Assembly: GCA_945897915.1 (NCBI GenBank)
Contig: CAMDGB010000007.1
Coordinates: forward strand, 1 to 64,000
From: Chryseobacterium gleum
Lineage (GTDB): Bacteria; Bacteroidota; Bacteroidia; Flavobacteriales; Flavobacteriaceae
Length of the DNA stretch: 64,000 bases
Direction: 5' to 3'
Shown here: in pieces, positions 1 to 10,333 of the stretch
How positions within the stretch are numbered: position 1 is the stretch's first letter
Layout: every line of letters starts with the position of its first letter
Notes under the pieces: model-generated
Told to the model about the DNA's origin: nothing
The model's input: the letters and a program-made list of their open reading frames with translations, nothing else
The model's database searches: none
Translations under genes and position numbers: made by a program

Positions 1-3000
1 TAGTAATACGTGCCATCCGGCATCTCTCCGCCTCCCATGAATTGACCACGCCAATCATTATTGTAGTTCTCCTTAGAATAAACCTCCTTACCATAACGGT
101 TAAATATCTCAACCTTCTTAGCAACCAACTTTAAAAAGTCATTTAAACCATCGCCGTTGGGAGAAATACCCTTCTGGATTTGGCATTGTTCTATTAAAAC
201 CCGCATTGTTACAACTGAAGCACATTCTGAAGTGTCTGGTGTAAATGTATACACTAAATTACTTTCAGAGTTAGTATTTACAACTGCTGGTGACCAAGTA
301 CCACTAACTGAATTTGTGGAAGTTAATGGAAGAGTAACAGAAGCATCGCCAACACATAATGGCTGTATTTGAGCAAAAGTAGGCGTTAATCTTGGTTCAA
401 TTGTAATTGATTTTGTTACAGGCTGTGAACATTGACCTGTGCTTGGTGTAAAAACATAATTTGTAGTTCCTGCATTTGCAGTATTAATAATAGAAGGGCT
501 CCATGTACCTGTAATTGGAATTGTATTGTTTGATAATGTAGGTAAGGAAGGCGCTACCTCGTTCTGACAAATAGTAGCAATTGCATTAAATGTTGGAACT
601 ATTATTGAATTAATTGTAATATTCATGGTTGTTCCCACGCCACATTGACCTAAATTAGGTGTAAACGTATACGTTGTGTTACCAGGAGTAGCAGTATTAA
701 TAGCTGCATTCCAAGTACCTGAAATATTATTAGTTGATAAAGTAGGTAAAACTGGTGCAGTAGTATTTTGACAAATACTTGGTATTTGTGCAAAAGTAGC
801 GGTAACAAAAAGATTAATATTAATTGTAAAGCTACTTGAACCTGCATTAATACAGTTTACCAAGTTTATAGGATATGAGTAAGTAACTACATATGTTCCT
901 GCAGTACTTCCAGCTAAAGTTATAACTCCTGTTGAAGTGTTTAAATTTAATATTGAACCAACCGCTCCAGTATAACTAAAAACACCACCTGTTGTAAAAC
1001 CTGGATCTAGAGATGGGGTTGGATTAGTTGTTGATGTAATACAAACTGGTGTGGTATAAGTAAATCCCGTAACAGCATTTGTATAGGGTACTGCATCAAC
1101 TGTAAAACTTGATGGAGATGAATAACAATCATTTACTAGATCATGAACAATTAAGGTATGTGAGCCTGGTGTTAATCCTGTAAATGTAATTGATGATTGG
1201 AATGTTCCTGCATCTACTGCATACTCATAGTTTGAAACAAATAATGTGTATTGTCCTATGTTAGAATAATTTTCAGGATCAACAGTAGTCCATTGAGCAG
1301 GTGTCCAAGTTGTTGTAGGAAGAGGAGTAGACGATGCTAATCTTCTGTAAGTATAACCTGGTTGGTTATTTGGAGTAAATACTGTACCAGTAGTTGGTCC
1401 CCACATATCTAATTCAACATTTGCTAAAGTGGTTAATCGAATGTTGTCATTAGTATCAATACCTGAATTTGCAATTAATAAGTTATGAGCAACCCCAGGA
1501 ATACTTGGATCGTTACTAATTTTAATTACAAATGTACTATTGTTTGCAATCGTTCCTGACAATGTTTGTTGCCAAGTTGGAGCCGCAAGACCGTTATTAT
1601 ATAACTTCAACCTGTAGTTAGCTAAATTTATAGAACTACCTGTTCCATTAAATAATTCAACATAAGATAGTGCTCCAGTATTAGCATCAGTAACTTCAGA
1701 AATAAATAAATCTGAAGGAATTGAAGCGGACAGTGATAATGGTGATGTAACTTGCATCGTACCTGTCTGAGTTGCACATGAAGGCTGTGAAGTAACTGAA
1801 GGTGTTGGTGTTGGTATAGAGATAATAGTTACTTTAAATGAAACTTGACTTGCACAATCTCCATTAGTTGCATATACATATATTACTTGGGTAGTATTAA
1901 TCACATCTCCTGCATTTAATTGTGTGCCCGTAGCATTAGAACCTGTAAAATAATTACCCATTGTTAAAGCAGGTAATGTATAACTATTACATCCATTCAC
2001 ATCTACTTTTATAGGTAATTGTGGGGCTACTTTTATTTCAACTGTTGTTGTTGTTGTATATATTAAACAACCTCCTTGAGCAGGAACGGTCATTGTAATT
2101 GTATAGGTTCCAGGTGCTGCTAATGTAGGTGTAATAGTTCCCGAAATAGGATCTAAAGCATATTGTAATCCAATTGGTGTGGATGAAAACGTTTTATTAG
2201 GCCCGGCTATTCCTGAAATAACTACAGGGTAAGAAACTGAGTCAGAATTACAATATGATGTGCTTGAGTAAGCAATCGTAGCATTTGGATTTGGTGTAAC
2301 AATTACTGTTCTAGTACAAATAATTGGTGCATTTGATGCCGGAGGTAGTAACGTTGGAATTAAAGTACTTGTTACAGTATATGTGCCAGGTGTACTTGTT
2401 GCAAAATTAATTTCACCAGTTACAGGATTTATTGTTAATCCAGCTGGTGATGCAGAATACGTTCCTGCAACTGCCCCTGCAATTAAAACTGGCGTTTGAT
2501 TCACACTATTACTACAATAAGTAACAGCCGAGTAATTAAATGTATTATATGGATAACAAAATGATTGAGCCGTATTATTTGGATTTGGTGTCATAGTTAC
2601 CGAACCTGCTTGGTTAGCATAATTAGTTACCATTAAAATGTATACCTGACCTGCTGTAACCGTAATAGTAAAGTTTTCTGTAGCGGCCGCAGAAAAACTA
2701 CAACTCACTGGACTACCATTAGGTATTAAAATACAACCCGCATCTCTACTTGCGAAAGGGCCCCATAATGCATAATCTACGTCAATTGGTGCTCCTGCTG
2801 TAGTAACTTGCGTTATTGTATAACTCAACGAACCACTCTGAGCAGCCTCCAAGAAGAAGAAACTTGCATTTGGTGAGGTACCTAAACAACCGTATGTTCC
2901 TAAATTTATTACGTTTGTTGCATTAGGATAAGTAATCGGTTGGTTACATAATGAAACGGCTTCCGGACAAGGTACAGCGCCAATGCATAATTTAAATGAA

Positions 3001-6000
3001 ACGGCTGTATTAGTAGAAGCTGTTGTATATACTCTTACGAAATAGGTTTGACCAATCACTAAACTGTTTGCTACATATGTTGTTGCAGCACATTGTATCT
3101 GAGTAAGTGCATTACATGTTCCTGAATATAATGCGAAATTAACAGTAGTGCCAGTTGGTAAAACATTTGACAGACTAAATGTATGTGTTGGTTTAGTAGC
3201 AACAAATGAGTACCAAACATCATTCGCGGTTGCAGAACAAGTTAAAGCTGGTGATACTGTAGGAGTTGCACCTGTTAAAACACCATTATTTAATAAAGTA
3301 CAATTTAAGTCGTCATTAAGAATAGCAACTGTAGCATTAGTACACAAATCATTAAGTGGTGTTGTAGTGAAATTTACTCCATCCGACCAAAAACTTTTAT
3401 TTATTGGAGAACATATTGCTCTTACATAAAAAGTATATGTTGATGATGGACTTAAACCTGTTAATAAAAACGGGCTAGTAGCATTAATACCTGTAAAATT
3501 TAAAGCAGGAACATTTGAACCAACCGGTAAAGCTATTATTTGCCATTGTGTTGCACTACCAGATTCCGTCCATGATACAGATGCTGTAGTGCCTGTAATA
3601 TTTGATACCGTTACCGATGTAGGTTTAAAGCAAGTGATTGGAGTAGTACAATATACTGTTGCATCCCAACCTGTACTTGTTCCTGTTGCATTAGATGTAA
3701 ATGAAAAATACAAACAACCTGATGGCGATGTAGAGGTAAAACTAGGAGGAAAATTAACTCCTGTATACGTACCAACAATTGGAGACGTTGCTAAATCACC
3801 ATTTCTTATGACTAAATTATCTCCTGCGGCTAAATTAAACGAGTTAAAAACTACAGTTACTACGTCTCCAACATTTGCTGGACAAGCTGTAACAAATGAA
3901 CTTTCATTGTTTTGATACGCACCAGTTGCTCCTCCTGAATCTATGTAGTGATCCCCTGCACAGAAATTTGGAGAAGTACAGAAATTTACAGGAACCGACC
4001 AAAAACTAAACTCAGTGGCAGTACATTTTGATCTTACATACACATCATAACATGTAACAGAAGTTAATCCAGTAATAGAAAAAGGATTCCCTGTTGTAAC
4101 TACTCCAACTGAAGCTGCCGTGGGTGCTGCTGAACCTGCTGGTACAACTAAAACTTCCCATTGGGTTTCCGTTGCACCATTAGTCCAGTTTACTTGAGCT
4201 AAATTATAGCCAATATTTGAGATTGTTAAATTGCCTGGTTTAGGACAAGTTATCAAATCTAATTTTATGTTATCAATAGCAGCTGGTGGTTGATTTCCAA
4301 CTGTGTTGTTATTTCTCCATTCAAAAACCACCCGCATATTTCCACCCGCATAAGGAGTAGCGTTTAACGTATAGTTTTGCGTAGTGAAGTTTGGTATAGA
4401 ATTGAAATCAGGGCCTATTTTTATTCTACTATTCGCCACAGGTGTAATTTGTGTTCCTGCTGTAGGTGTAAAAGTTGTAGGAACTGTCCAAACACGAATA
4501 TAATCTTGTACTTCCCCAACAGATCGCCAATCAAATGTGAAATCCAATTGAGTAGCGCCTGCTGGAATTACAAAATCTTTATACGCTTGAACTATTGATG
4601 TAGCTGTATTATTATACGTATTAGTTGCGCCATTGGTATCTGTTATATATAGCGATTTTGTTCCTCCGTTATTCACTGCTGATCCAACTGCCCAATTGTT
4701 AGATTGTGTCCCATTATTCAATGTCCAACCTGTTAAGGTTTCTAATCCATCTGTAAAGTTTAATGGTGTAGCCACTTGCGGTAATGTAAATGGGAATGGA
4801 CCAGTCCAAATACTATAATTACCATTATTACAATCTGCTCTAACATAATATTGATATACAATACCTGGAATTCCTGTAAAAGCATTTGTAGTATTAGAAG
4901 TAGTTGAAGTGAATGTAGTACCCGTAGGTAATCCGTATGGTGCTGCTCCTACTGAATATTGCCATGAAGTAATACCTGCTGCTGCTGCCCAAGTTAAATT
5001 AGCGGTAGTGCTTGATGTAACTGGTGCTGCTAAAGCAGTTGGTTGATTACAAAAAACTTGTTGAATCGTTAAGGTGTAGCCAACAGTTTGTTGTGCCGCA
5101 CTTGATGATATTATAATATAATAGGTAGTTCCCGTAACTACTGGAAATGGATTAATGTTTCTAATTCCTGATGTAGCATTAGCAAAACCCGCTAAACAAG
5201 TGGCTCCTGCTGTCCCAGGACAAGCACTGTATACGTGTATGCTTGAACTAACATTGGTAGGCGATAAAGAAATAGCTATATTACCAGTAAATGTTGCAGT
5301 ATAGGAATAAAATACATCATTACCCGCCATATAATTAGTAGTTGTTCCACTACACGTTAAAGGTTGTGCGGTATCAAATAAATCTAAATAATTGGCGGTG
5401 TTGTCAACTGTTTGGTAAGGCAAAGGGCCAACTACAATTGGGCCAGCACACGTATCTCCAAAAGATGCCGTTTGAAAACTTCTTGGGCCAAACCAATCAC
5501 TAGCAAAACCATTAGTACAAACAGAACGAACTTGAAATTTGTACAGCGTATTTGGTAATAAGCCTGTTGCAATAAATGGATTTGTAGTTACGTTTGTATA
5601 CGTAGCAACACCTGTAAAAGGATCTGCAAATGGCACTACTTCTACTTGCCAAGCTGTAATTCCTCCAGGATTTCCCCAGCTTAATTGTGCACTGGTTGTG
5701 GTTTCAAGTGCTGTAGCTAATGGGCCAATAGGCGCATTACATTTTTGTACGACGTTTACATTGTCAACTAACCACCTGTCTCCATTGTCATTGGTCATTA
5801 CAAAGGCAATGTAAATAGTAGATCCTACTGGATATGTAGCTGGTATATCAATAACTTTCTCTTCATAAACATTCGCAGTAGCTGTCAAAGATGCCTCATC
5901 CCATGAAATAAGATTAGTAAAACTTGCAGGGTTAGTTTGTGAAGTGGTTGAAATTTTAATGTCAAATAAACTACCTTGAACTCCTGGTTGAATAGTTTTA

Positions 6001-6299
6001 GTATAAAATCGCAATTGACCATTGGCAGGAACAGTAACAGCAGAAGTAACCATCCAGTCAATCGCCTGACCTGTAGCTACATTTTCTTTGTTTATCATTG
6101 CTGATTTACCAACACCTCCATAAGTGAAAACAGCTAAATTGGTTTCAGACCAACTCTGTACTGTACCAGTTCCCGTTTCAAAGGTTGTCCAACCAATACC
6201 GGTAGTTGGAGGAAATGTTGTGCCTTCAAAGTTTTCGGATAGTTGTCCGAAAACACTGAAACCTGCAAACATAAATAATAATAAAAGTAGTTTTTTCAT
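1..6299 (-). CDS. Giant secreted multidomain adhesin-like protein, T9SS type B sorted (3' end cut by window edge)
   Basis: One uninterrupted minus-strand frame runs from the ATG at 6299 to the left edge (about 2,100 residues, no stop seen). It opens with a signal peptide (MKKLLLLLFMFAGFSVFGQ). Approximate domains: a cleaved-adhesin/MAM-like jelly roll (20-183), fibronectin III-like modules starting CNAP/CNQP/CPKP (185-273, 415-498, 683-777, 885-957), a second jelly roll (510-680), a CUB-like module (779-883), PPC-like modules (970-1220), a lamin-tail-like module containing LFISEVTDANTGA (1529-1637), three Ig-like repeats with the motif ICQN..AP.LPTLS (1830-2035), then ISPNGDGLNDF and IFNRYGKEVYS, hallmarks of the gliding-motility C-terminal (CHU_C) domain used for type B T9SS export. 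Such proteins are usually cell-surface or secreted adhesins. Ligand unknown. The type and export call is firm; the adhesive role is inference from the modules. Confidence 0.9.
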   Translation of the reverse strand, partial: MKKLLLLLFMFAGFSVFGQLSENFEGTTFPPTTGIGWTTFETGTGTVQSWSETNLAVFTYGGVGKSAMINKENVATGQAIDWMVTSAVTVPANGQLRFYTKTIQPGVQGSLFDIKISTTSQTNPASFTNLISWDEASLTATANVYEEKVIDIPATYPVGSTIYIAFVMTNDNGDRWLVDNVNVVQKCNAPIGPLATALETTTSAQLSWGNPGGITAWQVEVVPFADPFTGVATYTNVTTNPFIATGLLPNTLYKFQVRSVCTNGFASDWFGPRSFQTASFGDTCAGPIVVGPLPYQTVDNTANYLDLFDTAQPLTCSGTTTNYMAGNDVFYSYTATFTGNIAISLSPTNVSSSIHVYSACPGTAGATCLAGFANATSGIRNINPFPVVTGTTYYIIISSSAAQQTVGYTLTIQQVFCNQPTALAAPVTSSTTANLTWAAAAGITSWQYSVGAAPYGLPTGTTFTSTTSNTTNAFTGIPGIVYQYYVRADCNNGNYSIWTGPFPFTLPQVATPLNFTDGLETLTGWTLNNGTQSNNWAVGSAVNNGGTKSLYITDTNGATNTYNNTATSIVQAYKDFVIPAGATQLDFTFDWRSVGEVQDYIRVWTVPTTFTPTAGTQITPVANSRIKIGPDFNSIPNFTTQNYTLNATPYAGGNMRVVFEWRNNNTVGNQPPAAIDNIKLDLITCPKPGNLTISNIGYNLAQVNWTNGATETQWEVLVVPAGSAAPTAASVGVVTTGNPFSITGLTSVTCYDVYVRSKCTATEFSFWSVPVNFCTSPNFCAGDHYIDSGGATGAYQNNESSFVTACPANVGDVVTVVFNSFNLAAGDNLVIRNGDLATSPIVGTYTGVNFPPSFTSTSPSGCLYFSFTSNATGTSTGWDATVYCTTPITCFKPTSVTVSNITGTTASVSWTESGSATQWQIIALPVGSNVPALNFTGINATSPFLLTGLSPSSTYTFYVRAICSPINKSFWSDGVNFTTTPLNDLCTNATVAILNDDLNCTLLNNGVLTGATPTVSPALTCSATANDVWYSFVATKPTHTFSLSNVLPTGTTVNFALYSGTCNALTQIQCAATTYVANSLVIGQTYFVRVYTTASTNTAVSFKLCIGAVPCPEAVSLCNQPITYPNATNVINLGTYGCLGTSPNASFFFLEAAQSGSLSYTITQVTTAGAPIDVDYALWGPFASRDAGCILIPNGSPVSCSFSAAATENFTITVTAGQVYILMVTNYANQAGSVTMTPNPNNTAQSFCYPYNTFNYSAVTYCSNSVNQTPVLIAGAVAGTYSASPAGLTINPVTGEINFATSTPGTYTVTSTLIPTLLPPASNAPIICTRTVIVTPNPNATIAYSSTSYCNSDSVSYPVVISGIAGPNKTFSSTPIGLQYALDPISGTITPTLAAPGTYTITMTVPAQGGCLIYTTTTTVEIKVAPQLPIKVDVNGCNSYTLPALTMGNYFTGSNATGTQLNAGDVINTTQVIYVYATNGDCASQVSFKVTIISIPTPTPSVTSQPSCATQTGTMQVTSPLSLSASIPSDLFISEVTDANTGALSYVELFNGTGSSINLANYRLKLYNNGLAAPTWQQTLSGTIANNSTFVIKISNDPSIPGVAHNLLIANSGIDTNDNIRLTTLANVELDMWGPTTGTVFTPNNQPGYTYRRLASSTPLPTTTWTPAQWTTVDPENYSNIGQYTLFVSNYEYAVDAGTFQSSITFTGLTPGSHTLIVHDLVNDCYSSPSSFTVDAVPYTNAVTGFTYTTPVCITSTTNPTPSLDPGFTTGGVFSYTGAVGSILNLNTSTGVITLAGSTAGTYVVTYSYPINLVNCINAGSSSFTININLFVTATFAQIPSICQNTTAPVLPTLSTNNISGTWNAAINTATPGNTTYTFTPNLGQCGVGTTMNITINSIIVPTFNAIATICQNEVAPSLPTLSNNTIPITGTWSPSIINTANAGTTNYVFTPSTGQCSQPVTKSITIEPRLTPTFAQIQPLCVGDASVTLPLTSTNSVSGTWSPAVVNTNSESNLVYTFTPDTSECASVVTMRVLIEQCQIQKGISPNGDGLNDFLKLVAKKVEIFNRYGKEVYSKENYNNDWRGQFMGGGEMPDGTYY

Positions 6300-6334
6300 T
6301 ATAGTATTGTGATTAATTAATATCTTTAAGTACA

Positions 6335-6366
6335 CAAAAATATAAATTTTTACCAAACATCATCAA
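6335..6366 (-). promoter_or_regulatory. Promoter for the giant adhesin gene
   Basis: On the minus strand a perfect Bacteroidota -7 element TATTTTTG lies at 6342-6335, with a TTG (-33) at 6366-6364, 21 bp upstream. The predicted start of transcription is about 30 bases before the ATG at 6299. Seen by eye only. Confidence 0.5.
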
Positions 6367-6427
6367 TATATCGACGAAAAACATCTTTATACCGCCAAAA
6401 AGCTGTTTTTTGTGTATTAATTTTTGC

Positions 6428-6435
6428 TATTTTTG
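6428..6435 (+). promoter_or_regulatory. -7 promoter element for the lpxH-like gene
   Basis: TATTTTTG matches TAnnTTTG perfectly. Transcription would begin near 6441, leaving a leader of only about 10 bases before the TTG start codon at 6451. The nearest TTG upstream is only 15 bp away, so the -33 element is not convincing. Confidence 0.45.
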
Positions 6436-6450
6436 TAAAAAATAATTATT

Positions 6451-7197
6451 TTGAATTCAAAAAAAATATATTTTGCTTCCGATCAGCATTTTGGTGCACC
6501 AACTTCAGAAATTAGTTTTCCTAGAGAACAAAAATTTGTAGCTTGGCTAGACGAAGTAAAAAAAGACGCTGATGCCATTTTTTTATTGGGCGATTTGTTT
6601 GATTTTTGGTTTGAATACAAAACGGTTGTACCTAAAGGATTTGTTAGAGTTTTGGGAAAATTAGCCGAAATAAATGACTCAGGAATTCCTGTTTATTTTT
6701 TCGTTGGAAACCACGATTTATGGATGGGCGATTATTTTGAAAAAGAACTCAATATTCCTGTTTATCACGACAATAAAGAATTCACTTTTAATGGCAAAAC
6801 GTTTTTAATTGGCCATGGTGACGGAAAAGGTCCGGGAGACATGGGTTACAAACGCATGAAAAAAGTATTTACTTACCCATTTTCAAAATGGTTATTTCGT
6901 TGGTTGCATCCAGATATTGGTGTAAAATTAGGACAATATTTATCGGTTAAAAACAAACTGATTTCTGGCGAAGAAGACGTAAAATTTTTAGGCGAAGAAA
7001 AGGAATGGTTGGCGCAATACTGCAGGCGCAAATTAGAAACCAAACAGTACGACTTTTTTGTTTTTGGACACCGCCATTTGCCCATGGAAATTCAATTGAA
7101 TGAAAATTCAAAATACATTAATTTAGGCGATTGGATTGGCTATTTTACCTACGGTGTTTTTGATGGTGAAAAATTTGAATTAAAAAAATACGAATAA
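6451..7197 (+). CDS. lpxH: UDP-2,3-diacylglucosamine diphosphatase-type metallophosphoesterase (LpxH-like)
   Basis: A 248-residue calcineurin-like phosphoesterase. Metal-binding motifs are in family order: DQH (11-13), GDLFDFW (47-53), GNHD (86-89), GHGD (121-124) and GHRH (206-209). Length and motif spacing fit LpxH, the peripheral membrane enzyme that removes UMP from UDP-2,3-diacylglucosamine in lipid A synthesis. The start is TTG: the frame closes upstream with a TAA at 6436 and has no ATG, and the next internal Met is past the first metal motifs. A promoter element sits only 16 bases upstream, so the mRNA leader is very short. It is divergent from the giant adhesin and convergent with the MFS gene (25 bases apart). 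It could be another small metallophosphoesterase, but LpxH fits best. Confidence 0.78.
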   Translation: MNSKKIYFASDQHFGAPTSEISFPREQKFVAWLDEVKKDADAIFLLGDLFDFWFEYKTVVPKGFVRVLGKLAEINDSGIPVYFFVGNHDLWMGDYFEKELNIPVYHDNKEFTFNGKTFLIGHGDGKGPGDMGYKRMKKVFTYPFSKWLFRWLHPDIGVKLGQYLSVKNKLISGEEDVKFLGEEKEWLAQYCRRKLETKQYDFFVFGHRHLPMEIQLNENSKYINLGDWIGYFTYGVFDGEKFELKKYE

Positions 7198-7222
7198 CAA
7201 AATTCCTTTTCTAAACGTAAAC

Positions 7223-8467
7223 CTACTCTTTTTCAATTTCTAAATCTCTAAATTTTGGTGATGCTATTGCTGTTGTTCCTACTACTAGTAAAGTCATGAT
7301 GCCGCCAAAAACTACGGCGTTTACAACTCCAAATAATTTAGACGTTAATCCACTTTCAAAAGCTCCTAATTCGTTTGAAGAACCCACGAAAATAGAATTT
7401 ACAGAAGAAACGCGGCCACGCATGTCATCTGGGGTGTAAATTTGCAAAATTGTGGACCGAATTACTACTGAAAAACCATCTGTAACGCCGCTTAAAAATA
7501 GAGCGACAACCGAAATCCAAAAGTTTTGAGACAATCCAAAAACGATAATGCAAATTCCGAAACCAAAAACGGCTAACAGTAATTTTTTACCTGTATTTTT
7601 TTCGATGGAAAACATCGTAGAAGCCAGCATAGTTAGTAATCCACCAATAGCTGGTGCGGCGCGTAAAATTCCAAAACCTTCTGAACCGACTTTTAAAATA
7701 TCTTGCGCAAAAATGGGGAGTAAAGCAACAGCTCCTCCAAATAAAACGGCAAACATATCTAATGAAAGTGCATTTAAAATAATTTTATTTTGAAATACAA
7801 ATCTAATTCCTGCTTTTAAGCTTTCTGTAACAGGTTCGCCAATTTTTTTATTTAAAATAGGTTTTTTACTGATTTGTAATAACATGAAAATTCCTAAAAT
7901 AATTGAAATTGTTACAAAAATCATGGAATTGAAAACGCCAATTCCACCAATTAAAAATCCAGCTAAAGCCGGTCCAATTACAGCAGAAACTTGCCAGGAA
8001 GAACTGCTCCAAGTAGCCGCATTTGTAAATTGCAATTTTGGAACAATTAATCCTAATAAACTAAAAACAGATGGAATAATAAACGCACGAATGATGCCGC
8101 CTAAAAAAACCAACGCATAAATAGCATATAAAAAAGGTTGTTTTCCAATGTTTTTAGCGGTTTCAGGATGAACCAAATAACAAAATAAAATACTGATTGT
8201 TGCCGTTCCTGCAAAACATTTGAGCAACATATTTCTTTTTTCAGATTGGTCTACAATATGCCCAGCAAACAAAGCCATCACTATCGCTGGAATCACTTCC
8301 ATAAGTCCAATTAATCCTAATGACCATGGGTTTTTAGTAATCCTATACACTTCCCATTCTATAAGTACAAATTGCATGGACCAAGCCAACACAATAGCTA
8401 ATCGCATGAGAATAAACCAACGAAATTCTGGGATTTTTAAGGAGGAAAATGGGTCTTTTTTTGTCAT
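7223..8467 (-). CDS. MFS transporter
   Basis: A 414-residue integral membrane protein with about 12 hydrophobic segments. It starts MTKKDPFSSLKIPEFRWF and carries an MFS A-like loop after the second segment (AGHIVDQSEKRNMLL). Its overall form resembles the MFS_3/enterobactin-exporter-like group of drug/proton antiporters (DMRGRVSSVNSIFVGSSNELGAFESG near residue 350). Substrate cannot be read from the sequence. It lies 63 bases downstream of recJ on the same strand, so the two are probably co-transcribed, although no functional link is obvious. Its stop lies 25 bases from the convergent lpxH-like stop. Confidence 0.85.
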   Translation of the reverse strand: MTKKDPFSSLKIPEFRWFILMRLAIVLAWSMQFVLIEWEVYRITKNPWSLGLIGLMEVIPAIVMALFAGHIVDQSEKRNMLLKCFAGTATISILFCYLVHPETAKNIGKQPFLYAIYALVFLGGIIRAFIIPSVFSLLGLIVPKLQFTNAATWSSSSWQVSAVIGPALAGFLIGGIGVFNSMIFVTISIILGIFMLLQISKKPILNKKIGEPVTESLKAGIRFVFQNKIILNALSLDMFAVLFGGAVALLPIFAQDILKVGSEGFGILRAAPAIGGLLTMLASTMFSIEKNTGKKLLLAVFGFGICIIVFGLSQNFWISVVALFLSGVTDGFSVVIRSTILQIYTPDDMRGRVSSVNSIFVGSSNELGAFESGLTSKLFGVVNAVVFGGIMTLLVVGTTAIASPKFRDLEIEKE

Positions 8468-8530
8468 TTTATGTGCACACAGATTTACCAGATAAACTGA
8501 TTGTCTTAATTAAAAACTTTTCTCTATTAG

Positions 8531-10228
8531 CTATTCACTTGTCCTTACATCCCGCAATTGCAATTGCAAACTTACAGTTCCGTTCCACTCATTTTCCTCT
8601 AAAACATAAACGGCCTCAAAAGGATTTCTGTTTTTTACAAGATTTATTTTTGCGCCTAGTCCAAAGCCAATCGCATTAAAATTTGTCGAGTTCTTTTGTT
8701 TTACAAAGACTTTTAAATGTTCTTCATCGTTACCCAATGTTTTGGCATAACCAGAATCGATTACATTTTTAGACATAAAAACAGGTGTCATATTTTCTGG
8801 CCCAAAGGGTTCAAATTGTTTTAAAATACGCATAAATTTTTCGTCAAAATCTGAAAAATTCATTTCTAAATCAACTGAAATTTCAGGAATTAATAAATCG
8901 GGAGGAATAGTTTTTTTAACTTCGGTTTCAAAAGCTGCTTTGAATTTTTCGTAATTTTCTTCTTTCAACGTCATTCCGGCGGCATACATATGTCCTCCAA
9001 ATTGTTCCAAATGTTCGGCACACGCTTCCAACGCATTGTACACATCAAAATCTTTTACAGAACGTGCTGAAGCTGCTAATTTGTCCCCACTTTTTGTAAA
9101 AACAATCGTTGGTCGATAGTACTTTTCCACCAAACGAGACGCCACAATTCCAATAACACCTTTGTGCCAATTTTCTTGATATACGACAGTTGAAAAACGG
9201 TTTTGTTCGTTATTTTCTTCGATTTGAAGCAATGCTTCTTTGGTGATTTGTTTGTCCAATTCTTTTCTGTCCGAATTGTGTTGCTCAATTTCGGATGCAA
9301 ATTGCTCGGCTTGGTCTAAATTGTATTCTGTTAAAAGTGCCACTGCTTCGTTACCGTGTTTTACTCTTCCGGCTGCGTTAATTCTGGGTGCTACGATAAA
9401 AACCACATCGGTTATCGTTAAGACTTTTTTCTTTACATTTTGAATTAAGGCTTTAATTCCCGGTCTTGGATTCGAATTAATCACTTCTAAACCAAATTTT
9501 GCCAAGACACGATTTTCGCCTGTAATTGGAACAATATCAGCAGCAATTGCTGTAGCAACCAAATCTAAATAAGGAAGTAAATCTTCAATGGTTTGGTTTC
9601 TGTTTTCGGCTAACGCTTGAATCAATTTAAATCCTACGCCACAACCACATAATTCATCATAAGGATACGAACAATCATCGCGTTTTGGATCTAAAACTGC
9701 AATTGCGTCAGGTAAAATTTCGCCTGGTCGGTGATGGTCGCAAATGATGAAATCAATGTTTTTTTCATTGGCATACTTTACATGATCGATAGATTTTATA
9801 CCGCAATCTAGTGCAATTATTAACGAGATATCATTGTCTTCGGCATAGTCAATTCCGAGATATGAAATGCCGTAACCTTCTTTATATCTATCTGGAATAT
9901 ACGTCGCCACATTCGGATAAAAACTTCGTAAATAACTTGAAACTAGGGAAACAGCGGTTGTTCCATCGACATCGTAATCGCCAAAAACTAAAATATTTTC
10001 ATTATTTGTAATGGCTTTTTCGATACGAGAAACCGCTTTGTCCATATCTTTCATTAGATACGGATTGTGCAAATCTTGTAAAGTGGGTCTAAAAAATGTT
10101 TTGGCTTGTTCAAAGGTTGCTATTCCTCTTTGAACTAATAAAGTAGCGATAGTTTCATCTACTTGAAGGGCATTTTGTAAGGCTTGTACTTTTTCTTTTT
10201 CTGGCTTTGATTTAATGTTCCAACGCAT
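8531..10228 (-). CDS. recJ: Single-stranded-DNA-specific exonuclease RecJ
   Basis: 565 residues, the usual RecJ length. RecJ degrades single-stranded DNA 5' to 3' in recombination, mismatch and base-excision repair. The DHH phosphoesterase motifs are clear: DYDVDGT (84-90), CDCGI-type motif around 140-143 (ALDCGIK) and CDHHRPGE (163-170). The DHHA1 region follows, with GGHMYAAGMT around residue 410, then an OB-fold-type C-terminus. The start MRWNIKSKPE is typical of Bacteroidota RecJ. A -7 element TACCTTTG lies on the minus strand at 10293-10286. The MFS gene follows 63 bases downstream. Confidence 0.95.
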   Translation of the reverse strand: MRWNIKSKPEKEKVQALQNALQVDETIATLLVQRGIATFEQAKTFFRPTLQDLHNPYLMKDMDKAVSRIEKAITNNENILVFGDYDVDGTTAVSLVSSYLRSFYPNVATYIPDRYKEGYGISYLGIDYAEDNDISLIIALDCGIKSIDHVKYANEKNIDFIICDHHRPGEILPDAIAVLDPKRDDCSYPYDELCGCGVGFKLIQALAENRNQTIEDLLPYLDLVATAIAADIVPITGENRVLAKFGLEVINSNPRPGIKALIQNVKKKVLTITDVVFIVAPRINAAGRVKHGNEAVALLTEYNLDQAEQFASEIEQHNSDRKELDKQITKEALLQIEENNEQNRFSTVVYQENWHKGVIGIVASRLVEKYYRPTIVFTKSGDKLAASARSVKDFDVYNALEACAEHLEQFGGHMYAAGMTLKEENYEKFKAAFETEVKKTIPPDLLIPEISVDLEMNFSDFDEKFMRILKQFEPFGPENMTPVFMSKNVIDSGYAKTLGNDEEHLKVFVKQKNSTNFNAIGFGLGAKINLVKNRNPFEAVYVLEENEWNGTVSLQLQLRDVRTSE

Positions 10229-10285
10229 GGTGATTTTGGATTTACGAATTAATAATTACGATTTTTGGCTTATAGTATTGAATAA

Positions 10286-10293
10286 CAAAGGTA
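10286..10293 (-). promoter_or_regulatory. -7 promoter element for recJ
   Basis: CAAAGGTA on the plus strand reads TACCTTTG on the minus strand, a perfect TAnnTTTG. It lies 58 bases upstream of the recJ ATG. No convincing -33 TTG is visible. Confidence 0.4.
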
Positions 10294-10308
10294 TAAAAAA
10301 ATTCTTAG

Positions 10309-10333
10309 TTGTCATTTCGAAGTAGGGAGAATT
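10309..10333 (+). repeat. TTGTCATTTCGA-type intergenic repeat, left copy
   Basis: Contains TTGTCATTTCGA (10309-10320) followed by GGGAGAATT (10324-10332). This matches, in degenerate form, the second copy at 10715-10741 read on the opposite strand. From memory, elements of this form are common in Flavobacterium intergenic regions. The two copies face each other around the 70-residue ORF. Confidence 0.55.

Noticed and set aside
3148..3915. Plus-strand ORFs within 157-6312
   Set aside because: They are shadows of the giant minus-strand adhesin, whose frame is intact with consistent domains.
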